DNA of 64,000 nt from Palaemon carinicauda (GCF_036898095.1 NC_090765.1:27590903-27654902), one strand, 5' to 3'. Positions 28,860-41,593 are shown, numbered from the stretch's first letter. Notes: generated from the sequence alone by a model not told the origin. Numbers and translations: made by a program.

Positions 28860-29900
28860 GGTAAAAAAACGTTTAGCATAAATAAATTACCAGAAGCAAG
28901 CATATGGCTGTTTTATGGGATATAACTTAAAACTAAAACTTGGTAAAAGAGAAAGAACAATAATGAAACAAATTATAACCGATTTAATTAATAAAAAAAA
29001 CACTTACACATTAAGATTACAAAGTAAAACGAACCCATTGAATATTGTATACTGTATCATGTACGATAAACGAAACAAAATTCAATATATCTTTTAATAG
29101 TTGTAAGTTATGCAACATAATGAGAATTATTCACCGTTAAAGCAGAATTTATTATACATTTAATGTATATTCTATTCTTGGTAGGGACATGATCTTACAT
29201 GTCCCAATCAGTTTAAAAATACTCAGAAGACCACTATAAAAATTATTGGAAAAATCTATGGGATGCTTCTCGGCAAATCTTACTAAATATACTGAAATGA
29301 AGTCCGATATTTGGCAGGTGAAAGAAAATACAACTGAATAAAAATCAAGAAGAAAGAAAGCAAATATACAAAATACAACCATTCTTGATCAAATGACACA
29401 AAAACAAATCTCTTTACTTTTCGATCAAACAGCATAGGGAAAGCACATGCAATTTGAAAAGAAGGGAAGGTTAATTTTATGAGAAGTAAAATGCAAAAGA
29501 AAAGGTCTCCACTTCACGGAAGAATGTGCTCTTAAGAAGAACTCTGTCCCCATCATTTCTCAATACTTTTTTACTCTTCAGGTAACTAAACACACATTTT
29601 AAAGATTATAAACAAATAATACACCTCCCTAGATACCATACCGAAAAAATCTAACTATGGGTCAACAATATGAATGGAGGGAAACATTATGAATCAAATT
29701 ACAGTATCTGGCATTTTGCCTTACTAAGGTATACAAACCCCAATCCTTTAATTCAAATAGGAGTACTTTCAGCAAGAGCGCAAACAGCCACCAAATATCT
29801 AGAAAGATGGGTATAGTAGTTAGCAAGAGGTAGGTGTGGGGAGCCAACAGCCTACACGTCAATTTTGACCTTTGGCTCAAGGACTGAGGGGGAAGTGTAA
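28860..29900. other. No gene seen
   Basis: AT-rich sequence; small open frames at 28915-29097 (plus) and 29662-29910 (minus) show no recognised feature. Confidence 0.45.
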
Positions 29901-29904
29901 CTTG

Positions 29905-29985
29905 AAGCACTCAAGTTTGTAGTTAGCAAAAATATAAATTACTTTAAAATTTGCAATTTGTTTCTATACATAAACGAATAATCCT
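29905..29985. repeat. Possible DIRS end-junction sequence
   Basis: The string 'caagtttgtagttagcaaaa' leading to 'aattactttaaaatttg' resembles the right end of DIRS element B (ggtttgtatagttatgaaaa, then aattatctatgaatttg), and is followed by 'ctatacataaacga', which loosely resembles the element's left end. This is what a DIRS circle-junction region would look like, but the match is weak. Confidence 0.3.
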
Positions 29986-30689
29986 CCTTTAAATTGAGAC
30001 TCATTCTTAGGTGAGAGACAGTCCCATGAAACCAGACTGGAAGGTTCTTTCCTTCCCTGAAGATGTTGTCCTTCCTGGTCCAGTACAGGAACGAGAAATG
30101 TGACTCCAATAATCAGCAGCTAATCATTGATGCAAAACCTGTTAGGACCTTGGCCAGTACTGGCTTAAAAGGAAGCTAGTCTCAAGTCCCGGAACACCTA
30201 TCTCTCTAAGCAGATAATGTCGCAAGTGTCGGACAAAACATCAAAAATAATATTAAGGGAAAACATCAACCCTTTCTCCCCAATAATGAGGAGGATGAAG
30301 GAATTGCTTCTAAGCAGCACATATTTTGCAAGAAAGGTTCTCCAATGCATAACAAACCTGTATCAGTTGTCCAACTGGGATGTAATGGCTGTGGTGCTTC
30401 ATCCCCTTGGAAGGAGAACAAGATAAGAAGGGCCGGATATTCCATCTAAGGAATCTTTTATGATGCCTTTGAGTAAGGTAAGGAAATTGCCCAGACCACC
30501 CTCTCTATGGTGGAGTCTCTTAGTACTACCTGCCTTCTAAAGGAGAAGAGGGAGTGCCTTGAACCTTTTCAGTCCCATACAAGGAGCATGACAAGTGTAC
30601 CTCCAGATCTCCAGCTGCTACAAGGCATACCCTCACCTCTTCCAAAGATGAATTTTCTAAGACTTCATATCGAAGAGGACGAGAGAGAT

Positions 30690-31200
30690 CTGTGCATACA
30701 CAACAGGTGAGTATTCAAGATCAGACAAGTGCACGCTAACTGGAGAGAGTGAACAGGTTAGTGCACATTCGTCTGCACTTGAACATTCATCTGGTCACTT
30801 GCATTCTCTAGCTAATGCACACTCATATGTGCACGAGTGCTCGTCTATTCACATGCACTCTTCTGTTGGCACTCGCTCACCTGTTTGTGTACGTGCTACT
30901 GTTCGTGAATGCTCTTCTGGTTGAGCATACTCACTAGATCCCGAACTCTCCCTATTCGCTCAGACCTTCCTTTTAGCACGCAATTTTCTGTTAGCACTCG
31001 CTCACCTGTTCCAGAAGTCACTATTGTTCACAAGCAGTCAATTGTTAGTACTAACTCACTCACTTTTTCGCATCCATTCACCTATTGAATAATTGGTTAG
31101 CAAACACGCACCTGCCTATAAGCTATCGCCTGCTCCCAAGTGATCACCTGTTCACACACACTACTGTGCACACGCACTCACCGGTTTTCACATATTCTTC
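30690..31200. repeat. Degenerate short-period repeat
   Basis: Recurrent 'cactc.ctcacctgtt', 'gtgcac' and 'cgctcacctgtt' blocks, similar in style to the low-complexity gag part of element B. It is probably a decayed gag segment; no frame is open throughout. Confidence 0.4.
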
Positions 31201-31437
31201 ATCTGATATCACTGATTGATTGATTTGGAGTTTTTGCCATCATCATCTGATATGAGTGCACTTGTTATTCAGTTCGCAATCCTTAGGAGAGGATTCTCAG
31301 TGACCAAGTCCTTCTAGCGTGCTCTCATTCTCGGGTAATGCTCACTGCCTTCTGAAAGCGTAAGTTTTCATAAAAGCAGACACAACAAGAAGTGAACAGA
31401 TTCATAAGTGAGCAATCACCATGCACAAGGTTTCAGT

Positions 31438-31761
31438 CTAAGAGGAAAGATTCATCCTTGCAGCCTGAGAGGCCAAGATCAATGTCTCCATGATCCCAAG
31501 GTAGGATTTTTCATCTGCTAAGGCTAAAAAGCCCAAGTACAGATCGGTCTGCAAATATTCCTGATGAGACCTCATAGGCACTTCAGGGGTACATGCATTT
31601 GCTCTGTCACCCAAGGCTTGTGTGGGAATAAAGGGCATTTCTGAGGCTGCAAGGGATAGCCCCATTGCAACTGGGTCAACATCCCCTTCATACCATCCAG
31701 GCTTGGTACTAAGAATGGAAGGATCCCTGAATGAGGTTTTCAAGTGGAAACCATCAGTCAA
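31438..31761 (-). pseudogene. Possible DIRS gag fragment
   Basis: A clean 107-codon minus-strand frame contains DVDPVAMGLSLAASEMPF, ACTPEVP and ALADEKSYLGIMETLILASQ. The composition and the DPVA..LS.A.SEMP pattern look like a retroelement gag segment and resemble my memory of decapod DIRS gag proteins. It lies antisense to the RT fragment at 32290-32815, so the region is scrambled. The assignment is tentative. Confidence 0.3.
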
Positions 31762-32169
31762 CCAACAAGCCTGATCATCCCATATTTCCTATTCCACTAA
31801 AAGCTGAGGGGAAATTGGTGGCTTCTTTTTAGTGATACTTTCAACAATCCTGGATCAATCACTAGTGTGAAAACCCTTATAAAACAAGTTATTTTTGAAA
31901 TATCAACTACTTTAGTCTTTTTTATTTTGTAATAAATTTCCCGGTTAAAAGTTACAAGTTTATAAAATAATTTAAAATACGCAGGCAGAGGACTAAAATG
32001 TCCAATGTGTTGTCAGCAGCTATACTATTACTATTATATAACTTTAGTTCTGTAAAGCATTATTTCATTCATAAATACCTGGAACATTAACCTTAATCTA
32101 TCAGTAAAGCAATTTACCAACAGATATCTCATGACCTTGAACAGTTACTCAAAAAACATTTTTTTTAGC

Positions 32170-32275
<106 letters not shown>

Positions 32276-32289
32276 TAAATTTCTATGCA

Positions 32290-32815
32290 AGGATGGAGAA
32301 TGCACTAGAAGTCATCCAAGAGGGGGCCTCTGGGATTCTACAGTTGTCTGTTCCTGGTGAAGAAGTCAACTTGTAGATAGAGACCAGCCATTGATCTCTC
32401 TCTCTCTCATGAGCTTATGAACAAGTTTTTATCATCAAATTTCAATCAAGATGGAGACAAAGAGTACGATATCTACAGCCATCCGGAAGCAAGATTTCTT
32501 GTTTTCTGTGGACCTCAAGGACGTGTATTTATATATAACAGTCCATCGGTACAAAAAAAAGTACCTCTCCTTTGTTCTCAAAGGAGTTGTGTACTAATTC
32601 AAAATCTTGTGCTTCAGACTGTCTTCAGCAGTGTTCGTGCAAATGTTCATTCTTGTCTCAGCTTGGGCCCACTCGAACGGGATTCGTCTTCTGAGTTATC
32701 TAGATGATTGACTAATCCTGTCCTCTTGGAGGAAGCAGGTGCTTCAGGATTGGGACACACTACTTTCCTTTTGCCATGATCTAAGAATAAAGATCAATCA
32801 GAAAAGTTGAAACTC
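32290..32815 (+). pseudogene. DIRS-type reverse transcriptase fragment (element C)
   Basis: Plus-strand translation gives ALEVIQEGASG, GFYSCLFLVKKSTC, RPAIDLS, then KMETKSTISTAIRKQDFLF, SVDLKDVYLYITVH, KKYLSFVLKGVVY, FKILCF.LSSA, GIRLLSYLDD, and FCHDLRIKIN. This is the standard order of DIRS reverse transcriptase blocks, including the SVDLKD first Asp and the YLDD catalytic pair. Stops occur after R in the N-terminal block, after GVVY and right after YLDD, plus a frame change near 32330. It has lost RNase H, and the flanks are unrecognisable. It is a different family from A and B. Confidence 0.8.
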
Positions 32816-33779
32816 ATGCCATATAGCCAATTAGCAACATCGTTGCTAAATTAACAACTTTTTTCATCTCTTGGCGACTTTTTCTCTCATTTAGAGAGTT
32901 TGAGACTTTATTTATATGACATTTAAAAATTTTAGAGATCCATTGTTTTCATTGATAAATTCCTGCTTAAATTCCATTTTGGAAATTTCACAATACACAC
33001 GCGCGCACACACACACACTCTCTCTCTCTCTTCTACCAAAGAGCAAATGGGGTCTCTGCAGATGGACTAAAAAGTCTTTGAGACATCCAAAATCCTTGTA
33101 ACTGTCTGTGTCTGTCTGTCTCTCAGATAAGGGAATCACAACTCTCTTTTTTTCCAATTTTTGGCGATTGTGTCAACTCTTGTCAGAAGAGCACTAAATA
33201 CTCCAGTACTGGTGCATTTTCGAGTGTTGCTCCCTGTCCCCCTTGACTGGTGAAGTGGGAAGCCACTACAGTATATCCTTTCTCTTGAGTACTCAATTTG
33301 GCACCTGGTTTGCCGTCTGAAGTGTCAAGTAAGTCAACGCCTTCACACCTGAGAGGATGTGGTTGGTGTATTTCTTCTGTCTCTCTAGATAAGACAAATC
33401 CTGAGATAAAGCAAAATACTGTACACTACCGCTCCTGACCAGTGGTCATTCCAGGACGTCGCTTGAAGACTCACCATGGCTACAGCTTCCATAGCAGTAC
33501 ATAGATTCAGAGGCTGAGAATAAGGTGCTCTCGTAATTGAGTATTTCTACTTTGGTACCTGTCCAAGGACACTGAACTCCCTGATGAGGGCAAGGACCTC
33601 ATTGAAAGTGTAATGCATCTTGAGACTGTCTCTGCCAGCAAAACACCAGAGTCGGATGCAGAGGGATTGACAACCTCCCAACCTTCACCCCTAATGAGGA
33701 AGAGGGACTCGACATGAGGCACCGCAAGATTTTCCTTCCTGTTGGAGTACAGTACAGGTATTCACACATTGATCCAAGA
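32816..33779. other. No intact gene; decayed element sequence
   Basis: Continuation of the DIRS-like region without a recognisable domain. Contains short CA/CT tracts at about 33000-33030. Confidence 0.4.
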
Positions 33780-35200
33780 ATGGAACAGAGCTGATACTAT
33801 GAAGAGGATGAAGGAACTGAAGATCGTTGTCTAGATTCCAATGTTGAGCTGCGCCGTGCCCTCTTTCTTTCCAAGGCTGGAGAACCTTAGATGCCTTGAT
33901 CTCCCAGGGGCAGGAGGAAAGGTGGGCACTGAGCAGCCGAAAGGTGCGTTTGACGAATGCCTGTTTTGGAGGAGTATGGGGTTTGGCAAGATTGATGCTA
34001 ACATGGAGGTGGTTCTCAGTACTTTAAGGTATACTGAGAGTGGTCTTGAGATGTCGCCTGTTCCAGAAATCAGTCACAATGGCGCATAGGAAGATCATGC
34101 CGAAAGGCACTATCACTATGCGTTGCAGGATCACTGAAAACAGACCGTTCCAACCCCGAGGAGAACCCTTGTCGCTAAAAGAATCTAGGCACGATGGAAA
34201 GCAGAGGGATGGAGGGATGTCTGTCCTCGATGAAGAGGCACAGGTGACCATGGATCAAAATCCCTGGAAAAAAAACTTGAGTTTAGGTCTCATGAAGTCG
34301 AAGCGCATGTCTTCTTGCTTGGTGCCCCTGCAAAGGGTAGTCTTTCAGGCGAGTGTCCTGATGCATGGTGTCCTCAAGCAAGAATACTGAACACTGCATG
34401 ACTGATCACTTAGTGATCGAGGGTGAACACCAGGAGTGTGGAGGTCTGGCACAGAGAGACCAAGAGCGACTTCTCGGTTTCCTCATTCCTGTTCCGAGAA
34501 CGGAACCTAAATGATAAGTTGAAGCAGATGAGAGAACTGAAGATTGTTGACTGGCTTCTGATATTGAACTGTCCCACATTCTTTCTTTCCAAGGCTGTAA
34601 AAACTTGGTCTCCCATGGGCAAGAGGGAGTGTTGCACTAAACGGCTCAAGGGTGCGTCCAATGATTGCCTACCCTTGGAGGAGGGAGGGCTCTAATGAGA
34701 CTCATGCTGACATGAAGAAGGCTTTCATTGAATGACAGTGGTCTTGAGGTGTCCCCTGTTCTTGAACCCTACCACAACAGGGCATAGGATGATCCCACTG
34801 GGAAGCACAATCCTACATACTGGAGGGTCACTGGAAACAGACCAATTCCCCACCGAGGAGAACCCATGTGACTCTGACTGGTTTCGGCACTTTGAACGAT
34901 CTTAGTGGCTACTAAAATCTAGGTGCGATAAGTCTCTCACTCAATGACAACGCAATGGAGTCTTTCGGGTCTGTTTCCTGACTCATGATGTTCTCAAATG
35001 AGAATACTGAACGCTTGGTGACCGGTCACATGGTGACTGATTGGTCCCATGGTGACTGATCACTCATTAACGGAGTGTAATGAGACTGGGAGCGTGGGGG
35101 CCTGGAACGAGAAAATCAAGAGTGAGGAAACCCTTTGCCTTAGGAGACGGAAAATGGAGATCTTCTGCCTGCTGATCATGTGCGTGAAGGTGACCATGAG
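33780..35200. repeat. Degenerate tandem duplication, about 720-bp unit
   Basis: 'gaactgaagat' at about 33812 and 34532 (offset 720), 'ctttctttccaaggctg' at about 33863 and 34581, 'agtggtcttgag' at about 34038 and 34738, 'agaatactgaac' at about 34381 and 35000, and matching blocks between. The two units are clearly related but diverged by substitutions and indels. No open frame is shared, so the function of the unit is unknown; it is probably non-coding or dead gag sequence of element C. Confidence 0.85.
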
Positions 35201-36060
35201 CATAGAGCTCTTGCACATGCTGTTCTACTCATTGAACTAATGCGCAAGGAAGATGCTCATGTGGAGAAGGTAGATGACGAGAAAACCCCAATCTAGCTTT
35301 CCACTCATGTGTAAAGGAAGCTCTAGCTATTGTGAAGATCAAGAATAATGATTGGTATTCTCTCCATATCTTACAGATCTCTTCAGGACAGCTCTCTTTG
35401 TTGGTGTCAACGAAGCATCTCAGTAGGCTAACATTCCGAGGAAGGAAAGTGATGAGAGCAATGGCCTAAGTATCGACCAACAGAGCTCGCATGAGACTTA
35501 GCACTGATATTAGGAGAGTGAGCTCATGTACCTCATACCTCAATAATTTTGTGGGGATGGTCATGAGCCTTTGTCTAATTGGTCATCCTGTGCTTTGGCT
35601 TTGGTGGCCTTCACTTCTTCATCATCGGTGCAGCAGGTGTCTCATTCACAGGCTCTGAATCAGGCAAAGAAGGTGGTGCAAGAATAGGAGAGGTGATAGG
35701 GGAAGGCAAGCACTTGATCTTCAAAGATGTCGAGGATTTCTGGCCTGGCATTAATTTTTCAGTGACAGGTGAAGAATGCGGCTCCTTTGCTACTGGAAGC
35801 AAGTACAGTACACATTGAGGGGCACTACCTCACATCTCTCCTCTAAAGCTGTACAGCCGAAGACTTCTGGGTCCTAGCAGCAGCTAACACCTCAAGAAAC
35901 TTCTCCACCACGGGGCACAGTCAATACCTAGGGATGGCTATAACTTAGCAAGACCAAGGCCTATGTTAGCCCTTTGAGAGTGCAGAAAGGGAGTATTACA
36001 GTTGCTGGGGGAAGGGAATACTCATGTCTCACTTAAAGCACTCCTTTCCCTTTACCAATT
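35201..36060. other. No recognised gene
   Basis: Two overlapping open frames (35579-35818 plus; 35611-35802 minus) exist. The minus frame is Pro/Ser/Lys-rich like a gag linker, but no motif is recognised. Confidence 0.35.
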
Positions 36061-36065
36061 TCTTA

Positions 36066-36378
36066 GGAGGACCCAACACAGGAAGAAATAGAAAGAGACA
36101 TAGCAGATTTCAAACGCAAAGCTATGAAAAAGTAACTAAAGAAGTTGATCGACAATAGCTTGGGCACTGCCAAGTCTGATGCTAATGAATCCCTCACGAC
36201 TTCATCTTCTTCAATAACTCCACTCACTGAAGAGAAAACCCTCCCAACACTCATCAAAGCGAGGCACCGCCAAACAGTCATGTCACTTACAGAAACCAGA
36301 GGGCTAATGGAGCTCCAATCACGGCTTATTTATACACCGGCCACAATTACAGCTAGGCTTACCAAGACAAAGTCTTAA
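36066..36378 (+). pseudogene. Unrecognised coding-like remnant
   Basis: A pyrimidine tract and 'ttcttag' acceptor-like site precede a frame reading EDPTQEEIERDIADFKRKAM, a stop, then KKLIDNSLGTAKSDANE, a Ser/Thr-rich stretch, and ARHRQTVMSLTET before a stop at 36376. The charged helix-like opening followed by a Ser/Thr linker looks protein-coding. No family is recognised; it could be ORF1 or gag of a retroelement. It ends about 80 bp before the left end of DIRS element A. Confidence 0.3.
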
Positions 36379-36470
36379 AAACAAGCAGCACAAACACCAC
36401 ATAAAGAGAATAAGAAAAAACATTATACAACCAGCAACAAGGATCCAGGCAAATACGTTTTTGGGCTCAG

Positions 36471-36530
36471 GCCATGTCATCCTGATGGAAGTTCCTTCTT
36501 AGTAGCTTCCTAGGTTATATTTAACTCCAG
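36471..36530 (+). repeat. Left inverted terminal repeat, DIRS A
   Basis: Sixty bases that match the reverse complement of 43913-43972 with about two mismatches; core gttccttcttagtagcttcc. Confidence 0.93.
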
Positions 36531-38690
36531 AACGACATTCCTGGCATATTTCGCTTTAATAAATTTAGCTAGGAATTCTTTATATCATGCCGATTGTTTT
36601 GTGGATTTGGCAATTTATTTACCGAGCCCCACGAGTGCTAGGCTTCCTAGCCTAGGCCCCTACACACTTCATGCATGATATAACCTTCCTGGTAAAGTTT
36701 TATTAAAGTTCAGGCAATATTTTATACATTTAAGATATTACTGAATAAATTTTCCTCTTCCAAGATAGTATACGAGAGAGCTTCGGTGACCGATTCTCAC
36801 CGTGCCTAGGCTACTAGCCTAGGGGCTTTAGTATACTTTCATACATGTCCCCAATTGCCCTTGTATCATCTTTTAAGTGGAGACTGACACCTCCTATGCC
36901 TTTCAAGTCAATACCTATCACCCTGTGAGATTTAAGATGTGATCGGCAGAATTTATACAGGATAAGTGCGAGATGTCACAAACTTTACACACATCAACTC
37001 ATTTGCCAGTATGGAAAAAAAAACAACAATATTTATATACCCCCCCAACACAAATGTATGCTGTATATATATATTGTCAGCTTTGCCATGAATTTTATTC
37101 AGGTAAATCTAGACTAGGGTGTTTCCGTTCCTTTCCCTCAACCGCAGAGGTCGGTTTTGAGTTTAGGACGGGACATCAGAGTATTTGTCTGTGATCGGTG
37201 GCCGTCTGGCTTGGAGAATTGAATTCCTAAGTCAGGTTAGGCTACCAATGCATGAGGCTAGACCTCCCTAGGCCCCACCTGAAGGCATTACAGTATATGA
37301 TAATGCCTCCTCCCTGTGGCCTTGCAGACAGTCCTGTGCCGGCAGATCCTAGAGCCGAAGAATTGAATTCTTCCCTTGCTTAAGGTCTCCAACACTAGAT
37401 TTTGTTCCTATCCACTGAGACAGCGGCCTGGGTGCCGCCATCTCATTGAATTCCCTGGCCCCTAAGGTTGTCTTTACTCTGGATCAGAATCTTTAAGGTT
37501 AGGTAGGACCTACCAGGTACTACCTCACCTACAGGACCCTTACCCCTCCCCTGCTGTCCTTTAGTGTTGGCCTAGCCTTCACACATCTTGGCCATCATTC
37601 TACAATTGACCCTGAGGGTAGATTGTGGGATTGGCTCGGGTTCTCTGTCGGTCGTCGACTGAGTCGGCTGCCGGCAGAGATTCCCCTAACCTATCGAGTG
37701 CTCTTCAGTCCTCCCTTGGACTGCCTTCCATAGCCCCACCAGCTGGTACTGACAGGGGTATGGTTGGATGGAAGCCCAAATATAATTCCCCCTTTCATAT
37801 GAACCCTCATTCTGGATGGCGGTCTGCAAGGCTGAGCCTTTGCTTCCCCCTCCCATCCATACTTTCTCTCTCTCTTACCATCTACCCTGGGCCAGCTGCT
37901 GGCGTCCTAGAGCAGCCAGCAGCTGACACAGACTGCGGTCCGCCATCAGGTTGCTCTGCCGCCGCTTGCTATGGATTACTGTTGACCGGTGACCCAACGA
38001 CAGCCGGCACACACCGGCCGGCTGCTGGCAACTATGCCGACTGCCGACAGCCGGTCGACCAATTGTCTGAAGACATATTCTTTTACCGGCCGCCGGCGGG
38101 TCCGCCACCATAGGCAAACCCCCAGCGGCCGGCAGCAGGGCGGCTGCCGGCGGCCTGCTGCCTATTACCTACTGAAGGCAGTGTACCTTCAAAAAGCCCA
38201 GGGTAATGCTGGCGTAAGTCAGCAGGCACTACAGTATTGGCCGTGGAGTGGTCAGTAGTCACTGCGATATTGATTATCTCGCACTAGATATACCACTGTG
38301 CGGTCTGTGCTGTAGCCCATACATACTTCCAACCTACAAGGTGCTTCATGGACAGACTATTGTGAGACCGCTAGACCAAGGGAGCGATTCTCTCTTGTTA
38401 AGAAAGCAATCAATGATCACTTTATTCAATCCCCAATACTGAACTTTCAAAGACGGTGCTAAGTTACACTTTATATCCAAAGGATAAGTTGTCTTCTCCT
38501 AATAATTCTACTTTAGAATATAGAGTTCAATATTGAAGGAGGTCACATTAATTGGCTGGACAGAAAACACATGTGGGTGTATTTTCTCTTTCCCTTCTAG
38601 CTTACCTATCCTAAGCTAAAATATACATAGCATTGTATGATGAAATTATGAGATATTTCACCGAATACTCATCCGAATTTCCTTTCTTTA
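36531..38690. other. Leader region of DIRS A
   Basis: No recognised coding region. Includes a GC-rich, GCCGGC/CCGGC-dense block at 37640-38165 in which frames such as 37625-38113 are open; these show no motif and are probably by-products of composition. Confidence 0.5.
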
Positions 38691-38691
38691 C

Positions 38692-39778
38692 AGGAGGAGC
38701 ATCCCGAGTGTGGGAACCATTTCTGCAAGGTCCGCAGCAAGAGCTTCTGCGGCCACGACATGTGCAGAACCCACGTGCGCTGCGCGACAACGAAGGGCTC
38801 TCTTAAGTATTGGGACCCCCAGGTACGTGACATTTGTTCCAATCTGGTTACTGATGCTTTTTATGATCAAAAGTCTACTGAGTCAAGGGATGCAGCAAGA
38901 GAGACGCTGCGAAAATGGGTCAGGGGTTTTCAGAAGAACACCACTGGCCCATACCTTCCTAATGAAAGGATGAGGGCTTGTTTGTTCCCTAGAACATCTT
39001 CGGATGCAGTTATCCCTCAAGCTCAGCCTGAGATCCCCCTCGTCCAGATTCCGATAGAATCTGATGTTTCAGATGCCTTGAAGGACATCCAGCTGGAAGA
39101 CAACATGTCGGTGGTTTCTGAGGATACGGAACGCAGTCTTCTAGCTGAAGAGCAGGATCAGGATTCTGTCTTACCTCCTGAAGGCGACGAAGAGAAAGCC
39201 GAAATTATTTCGGTTTCATCGGCTACGGTGGCCGAGCCTGTCCCGTCGACTTCTGCTTCATTAAAGCCAGACGGGCTTGCAGACAGTTCGTGTTCGCCTC
39301 GGCTGCGGTGAGACACGAACCAAGGAAGCTGATAGCTTCCAACATCTGGGGAAAAGACCTCTTCCCAAGCGAAGTGGTCAAAGAGGTCGTTGACAAAGCC
39401 GCTACGGAGAATAGGAATCTCCTCCACAAATGGGACTTGTCATCTAAGAGGAAGTCTTCCACTGAGGAGGGTCCCCAACCCAAACGGAAGACCAAATGAC
39501 CTAGAGTGCCCTCTCGCCCTCCACGACAACAACAACAGCTTCCTGTGGCCACCGTGCCCCAGACGGTGGCATAACCACCTACCACGTTCCAGCTGGTGCC
39601 CCAACAGGTGGCGACTCAGTCGTCTGTCTTTACCCCAGCCTTTGAAAGGCAATCAACAACCTTTCGCCCAAAGTCACGTGGTGCCTTTCGCGGTTCCTCT
39701 AGACGCCCCTCCAGAGGCAGGGGGAACAAAGGTGGACGTGGCCAAGGAGGCAAGTCCTCCAACCAGCACTCCAAGTGA
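38692..39778 (+). pseudogene. DIRS A gag-like protein
   Basis: Begins after a 'tttctttacag' acceptor-like site. The first 40 residues are Cys/His-rich: HPECGNHFCKV, SFCGHDMCRTH, VRCATTK, a compact zinc-binding pattern. They are followed by YWDPQVRDICSNLV, an RKWVRGFQKN segment, and a long acidic Ser/Glu-rich linker to 39311. After a frame change the protein continues from 39290 as KLIASNIWGKDLFP, VVKEVVDKAATENRNLLHKW and basic KRK, meets a stop at 39497, and resumes in another frame with an Arg/Gly-rich tail (RGAFRGSSRRPSRGRGNKGG) ending at 39778. A zinc module, helical core and basic nucleic-acid-binding tail fit a retroelement gag. At least two lesions inactivate it. Confidence 0.65.
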
Positions 39779-41490
39779 GATGCTTCTGGTAGGAGGGAGA
39801 CTTCTCTTCCGGGATCGCTGGACCTTCGATCCCTGGGCCCACAGCTTAGTCAAGAACGGACTGGGGTAGAGTTGGACTGCAACTCCACCAATTTTCCCTC
39901 AGTTCTTCCAACACTCAACCCCCATTCTGGAAGAATATGTTCAAGAACTCTTAGACAAGAGAGTTGTAAAGAGGGGAAAGTCAATCAAATTCCAAGGAAG
40001 ACTGTTTTGTGTTCCGAAGAAGGACTCGGAAAAGCTCAGAGTCATTCTGGACTTATCACCACTCAAAAAGTTCATAGTGAACCACAAGTTCAGAATGTTG
40101 ACTCTTCAACACATAAGGACCCTACTGCCCAAACAGGCATACTCAGTCTCCATAGATATGGCGGACGCATACTGGCATGTTCCGATCAATTGTCAAGTTT
40201 CCTCCTACCTAGGATTCAAACTGCAAAAAAGACAGTACGTCTTCAGAGCCATGCCCTTCGGACTAAACATAGCCCCAAGGGTATTCACAAAGCTTACGAA
40301 CGCAGTCATTCGTCAACTAGGCCTAAAGGGAGTTCAGGTGATTGCCTACCTGGACGACTGGCTGGTATGGGCAGCATCCGAAGAAGAATGCACGCAAGCC
40401 TCCAAGGAAGTGATCCAGTTCCTGGAACATCTAGGATTCAAGATCAACTTGGAAAAGTCTCGACTATCTCCAGCTCAGAAGTTCCAATGGCTGGGTGTCC
40501 ACTGGAACTTACAGTCACACTGCCTCTCCATTCCATCAAAGAAGAGGAGAGAGATAGTGGGATCTGTCAAGAGACTCCTTCAATCTGACAGGATATCAAG
40601 AAGGCAACAGGAGAGAGTGTTGGGGTGTCTCCAGTTCGCCTCAGTGACAGACCCAGTGTTGAGAGCACAATTAAAAGATGCATCAGGAGTCTGGAGAAAA
40701 TACGCATCAAATGCTCGAAGAGATCTGAAAAGACCGATACCAACTCGTCTGCGATCACTCCTCAAGCCATGGTCAGAGGCCAAGTACCTACAGAAGAAGG
40801 TACCCCTACAACCGCCTCCACCTTCAGTCACCGTTCATATGGATGCTTCAAAGGAAGGGTGGGGAGGCCACTCTCACCATCGGAAAATCCAGAGCCTGGT
40901 CCTCCCTCTTCAAGACCTTCCACATCAACATTCTGGAAGCCATGGCAGTTTTTCTCTCACTGAAAAAACTGAAACTTTGCTGCTCAATCCACATCCGACT
41001 GGTACTAGACAGCGAGGTTGTAATGAGATGCCTGAATCGACAAGGTTCGTGATCGCCCCAAATCAACCAAGTGATATTGGCCATTTTCCGCTTGGCGGAG
41101 AAGAAGAGATGGCACTTATCAGCAGTTCATCTTCAAGGGTTCCGTAATGTGACAGCGGACGCTCTATCCAGGCTCAACCCGATAGAGTTAGAATGGTCCC
41201 TAGACGCAAGATCGTTCTCCTTCATCTTACGCAAAGTCCCAGGACTGCAGATAGACCTCTTCGCAACGAGCGACAACAAGAAGCTACCCCGGTACGTAGC
41301 CCCTTACGAGGATCCTCTAGTGGAAGCAATGGATGCGATGTCCATAGACTGGAACAGATGGTCCAGGATTTACCTGTTCCCTCCAACCAACCTCCTGCTG
41401 AAGGTCCTCAACAAACTGAGATCCTTTCAAGGAACGGCAGCAATAGTGGCTCACAAGTGGCCCAACAGCATCTGGTTCCCCTGATAACGG
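39775..41490 (+). pseudogene. DIRS A reverse transcriptase-RNase H
   Basis: In one frame: LLVGGRLLFRDRWTFDPWA, VKNGLG, an in-frame TAG at 39867, then EEYVQELLDKRVVKRGKS, LFCVPKK, KLRVILDLSPLKKF, SVSIDMADAYWHVPI (first catalytic Asp), YVFRAMPFGLNIAPRVFTK, VIAYLDDWLVWA (YLDD pair), LGFKINLEKS, and FQWLGVHW. The RNase H start VHMDASKEGWGG is followed by a frameshift near 40865. The other frame continues TIGKSRAWSSLF, HINILEAMAVFLSLKKL, IRLVLDSEVVMRCLNRQGS, a TGA at 41050, then HLSAVHLQGFRNVTADALSR and the post-RNase H block LQIDLFATSDNKKLPRY. The order is diagnostic of DIRS pol. Catalytic residues of the RT are intact; at least three lesions break the frame. The pol start overlaps the gag end in another frame. 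Confidence 0.9.
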
Positions 41491-41593
41491 AACTACGGCT
41501 GAAACTGATTCCGTTGCCGGATCCAGTTCTGACTCAGCAAGTGCAGAAGTCGACTGTCTCAGCTTCATCACAGAAAACCCGGAACCTTCATCT

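Noticed and set aside
37625..38258. GC-rich ORFs in the DIRS A leader
   Set aside because: Overlapping open frames on both strands over a GCCGGC-rich block; no motif, so composition is the simpler explanation.
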